The translations under genes and the position numbers were made by a program. Of a DNA stretch of 64,000 bases, positions 61,138 through 64,000 are shown piece after piece (within the stretch, counting starts at the first letter, position 1; the number at the start of each line of letters is the position of its first letter). The notes under the pieces are model-generated. The model was not told the DNA's origin and did no database searches. It worked only from the letters and a program-made list of their open reading frames with translations. This DNA comes from Cyanoderma ruficeps (taxonomy: Eukaryota; Chordata; Aves; Passeriformes; Timaliidae), in contig VZDJ01000056.1 of NCBI GenBank assembly GCA_008694505.1, positions 5,645,205-5,709,204 of the forward strand, in the 5' to 3' direction.

Positions 61138-62999
61138 TACTTTTTCAAGGACTAGAATGGCAAAGATTGCAGTTCTGCTCATTACAGTTCATTTCTGTAT
61201 TTGTGAAGTTTAGATTTGTCACAGCCAGAGATCTAAAGAGACTGACCTCCCCATGTGTTTCACACTGGTTTGATGCAGCAAACTTTCCCATGAGGTCAGG
61301 GAGAAAGCAGTCAAGAGAATTAAAACTCTAGGCAGCAAATTTCCAGCACATAAAGAGGTTGCTACACATTCTCAGTGGATGGCATCCTATAGGGGAGGTG
61401 AGAGCTGAGGCTGCTGGTCTCACCTGTGAGTAGGATCACACTTCTCTAGAAGTCTCTGTATAGGTCACCATCAGACCCCCGCTTCCTACAGCAACAGAGA
61501 ATTGGAAAGGAACTGCCTTCCACTGCAGATGCAGCTATTTTAGTCCCTCTGACTTGCACCTAATATGCTGCTCACTAACTGGTATCAACTTACCAAAATC
61601 CAGAACAGAAACATCACATCTCTAAGCCCCTTTGATCAATACATAAGAACAATACATGATTAATAAGCAATCAATATTGCTATGCTAAATTACTATATTT
61701 TGCTAATTAAAAGGTCAGTTCCTTGCTTTTCTTAGAGCAGGGTCCAAACATCTGTGCTCTGAGTCAAAGGTTTCAGAGAAGTTTACCTCAGAGAGAATCT
61801 CCTGGTTTTGAACAGAAAGAATATCAATCCTAGCTAATCTATCATTGCATTTCAGAAAAGCTATCTCTTTTTAAAATAATTAGCATTCAACAACATGAAA
61901 AAAAATCACAAGAAATATGGATTAGAATCCTAGCTTCACTAATAGGGAACATCTGCCAGCTCTCTTACTGCCTGATCCCCTCCAACAGGACCCTGAAGAA
62001 CCAGTGGCACAAAATGGATGTCTGGCATCTCTGAGAAGGGCCATGTGGAGCTGAGAGCTGTCATGTGGGATCTAACCTCACATAATACCTTAGCAAGACG
62101 CTCTGGCACCTGCATTAAGGATCAAGGATGTGAGAAGAATTGAAGGAGACACAAAAAAGCAGCAAGAGGCATAGGTATGAAGAAACAAACACAGGGAGCA
62201 AAAAATGCAATGCTTTTAAAAGCAGAAAGTCCATAAATTGAGAGGAGGAGGAATATAGCACAAGGTACAATGTGTGGGGAGAGCTCAGAAGGTGGGGCAA
62301 GTCCCCCCATGGGGTGCACCATCCTCATGCCCTTACTGACGGGGACAGTCAGCCCAGCAAACCACCTACACAATATAGAATATGCTGCTATTTGTCCACA
62401 TTAAATGTATGATAGTTTCCGTGTCCAGACACTATAACCATTACAGAATAAGATCTTTCAGCCTGTCAGCAGCACTCCTGCCACACGGCTGGACAGCCCA
62501 GCTGCCTCTGCACAGAGCATGGCACTGCTGCTCCCAGGCCTGCACTGGCTTTACTCTAATCAGCTCAAACCATGGCCCTGTATGCAGCCCTGCCTGGGTG
62601 GAAAAGGACGGGCAAACAGGGATGAGCTTTTGGGGCCCTGGGGTCTGAGGACCCCAAAAATTCCTCCTAGTCTTAGACCCATTGCCTTCCAGATCTCACA
62701 TTAATGTTCAGAGCAGGCTCAGGGACCACAGCAATAACATATCCATGTAGTGCCATAAGCCTCCAATCTTTACCATGTTACCACACTGCATGGTGTGGCA
62801 ACATCACATTTCCTTTTCTTCCTGTCAGGGTGCCAAATGAATCCTAAATGGCTTTCCTGACCATAACACACACACAGCACCAGCCACAGACCTCAATTTC
62901 TGACACATCAGCTGTGAAGGCAAGAAACTGCAGATAAGAGAGCATCAAGGCTTTGATGACACTGCCAGACCCTGTGCACAGCACTAAGAACAATTAGTT

Positions 63000-63260
63000 T
63001 TTTCCAGACTATGTACTGCATGTAATAGAAAATATTAACTCACGTTCCAAATATTTATGAAAAGTTCAGACATAATTAAACAATTTGCAATTGAAAATTA
63101 ACAATCTAAAAATTCAGCCATGTAGACAGAGAGCGTTAAATATAACTGCAGTTAGTGTAAGCTGATTTAAGTACAGCTAATACAGCAGCAACAGAAACAG
63201 GCAGTCAATCACATCCCCTGTCATTAACAGCCTTCTCCACGTGAAATATTATTATCTGAA
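63000..63260. promoter_or_regulatory. Possible conserved non-coding element
   Basis: An AT-rich block with AATTTGCAATTG, several TTAAATAT/AATTAA stretches and CCACGTGAAAT (E-box). It looks like the other intronic candidates. Inference only. Confidence 0.25.
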
Positions 63261-64000
63261 GCTTTCACGCTGCTTTGCTGTCCCAGTGTGTGTAGGAGAG
63301 CTGTTTGCTTAAAACCTGCTCCACCTGGAGCAGAAGGAAGAGGTATCAGTCTGTCCTCCACCCCCAGGTGTCCATCTGTCTGCCCTATTCCCCCAGCCAA
63401 GGCTGTCCCTTGCCCCTCCCACACCTGAGCTCCGGCCCCGATGAGACGGTGAATGCAGCCAGGCTGCTGTGGAGCATTTTGGAGCAGTGCCTGCATCCAC
63501 ATGCTCCCAGGCTCTCCACAGGGGCTGTGTGTGAAGAGGATCCCAACACCCTGCAGATGGGGGACCAGGGCAGGAAACAGACCATTGTTGTCCTGATGGT
63601 CGTGCACTGAGTTCATAACAGCACCAACACCAGCTTTCCCCCAGTCCCACTCTGACCTTCACCCACTGCCTCTCAATTATCTTTCCCCAGAGTAAGGGAT
63701 AGAACTCTCAGTAGGGACAGAACGTACACACAGAGCTTATCCATCCCCAGTGGGTGGAGAGCTCTTTTTCACACTGCTTCACTAATTATTCTTTGTATTT
63801 AAAGCCAAGTAAAACACTAATTGCCCAACTTGTCCATCGCAACCCAGGCTGGATTACCTCAGCCTTGGCACATGCCAGGATACAACACAGCTGGAGAAGA
63901 GGGTGCAGCACCCACCACCCTTGAACCCCGTGGGCAGCCTGAAGGAGAAGGCTGGGATGCCAGCAGAGATGGCACAGTCCTCTGCAGCAGACTTCCATGA

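Larger units (their letters stand above)
54009..64000 (-). other. CADPS: CADPS intron upstream of exon A (partial)
   Basis: The intron before exon A, running off the right edge. The preceding CADPS exon (expected to end with the residues before LDNPDEQ) was looked for and not found. The stretch holds three possible conserved AT-rich blocks, a 27-bp tandem duplication and a 14-bp direct repeat near 57216-57265, with no gene or transposon recognised. Its ORFs are at most about 134 codons and look like chance ORFs. Confidence 0.75.

Noticed and set aside
54009..64000. Search for the preceding CADPS exon
   Set aside because: No minus-strand segment matched the residues expected before LDNPDEQ with an AAG/CAG-GT donor, so the exon is taken to lie beyond 64000.
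1..64000. CRISPR arrays, operons, phage or tRNA genes
   Set aside because: No regularly spaced repeats, no ribosome-binding-site gene layout, and no sequence with intact A- and B-box spacing was seen. The composition and spliced gene are vertebrate.

Overview
The window is vertebrate nuclear DNA, almost certainly from a bird and perhaps a songbird. The evidence is long introns with very few interspersed repeats, a CR1 LINE 3' end (the main avian retroposon), short (C)AAAC-rich simple repeats, and one LTR whose sequence style recalls passerine ERV LTRs (recognised from memory only). There is no bacterial or viral gene organisation. Nearly all open reading frames present are chance ORFs in intron sequence.

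One gene explains the whole window: CADPS (CAPS1, calcium-dependent secretion activator 1) on the minus strand. Nine consecutive internal coding exons were found by translating the minus strand and checking splice sites and phase: 53928-54008, 48807-49043, 46427-46548, 30477-30588, 26452-26591, 24421-24487, 16362-16470, 15099-15311 and 3962-4098. Together they give 1218 nt, or 406 codons, in one uninterrupted frame. All phases match, and every junction is GT-AG except the last donor, which reads GC. Residues at paralogue-diagnostic sites match CADPS, not CADPS2.

The exons encode the segment before the C2 domain, the C2 domain, the PH domain (lipid binding) and the start of the region leading into the MUN/DUF1041 part. 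The 5' exons (N-terminus) lie beyond 64000, and the 3' exons (most of the MUN region and the C-terminus) lie before position 1.

Layout from high to low coordinates, the direction of transcription: a partial intron (54009-64000) with a possible conserved non-coding element; exons A and B separated by an intron carrying a complete solo LTR with a 5-bp target duplication only 86 nt from the exon B acceptor; exon C next to a CR1 fragment; a 15.8-kb intron with no recognisable content; exons D, E and F; a 7.95-kb intron holding an isolated CpG-dense patch with one undetermined base; the closely spaced PH exons G and H; an 11-kb intron with several AT-rich, homeodomain-motif-rich blocks that look like conserved non-coding elements; exon I; and a final partial intron.

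No previously undescribed biological system is evident. The best leads are the GC-AG intron, the LTR beside a coding exon, the CpG patch, and the possible intronic enhancers in a gene that lies beside FEZF2 in mammals.
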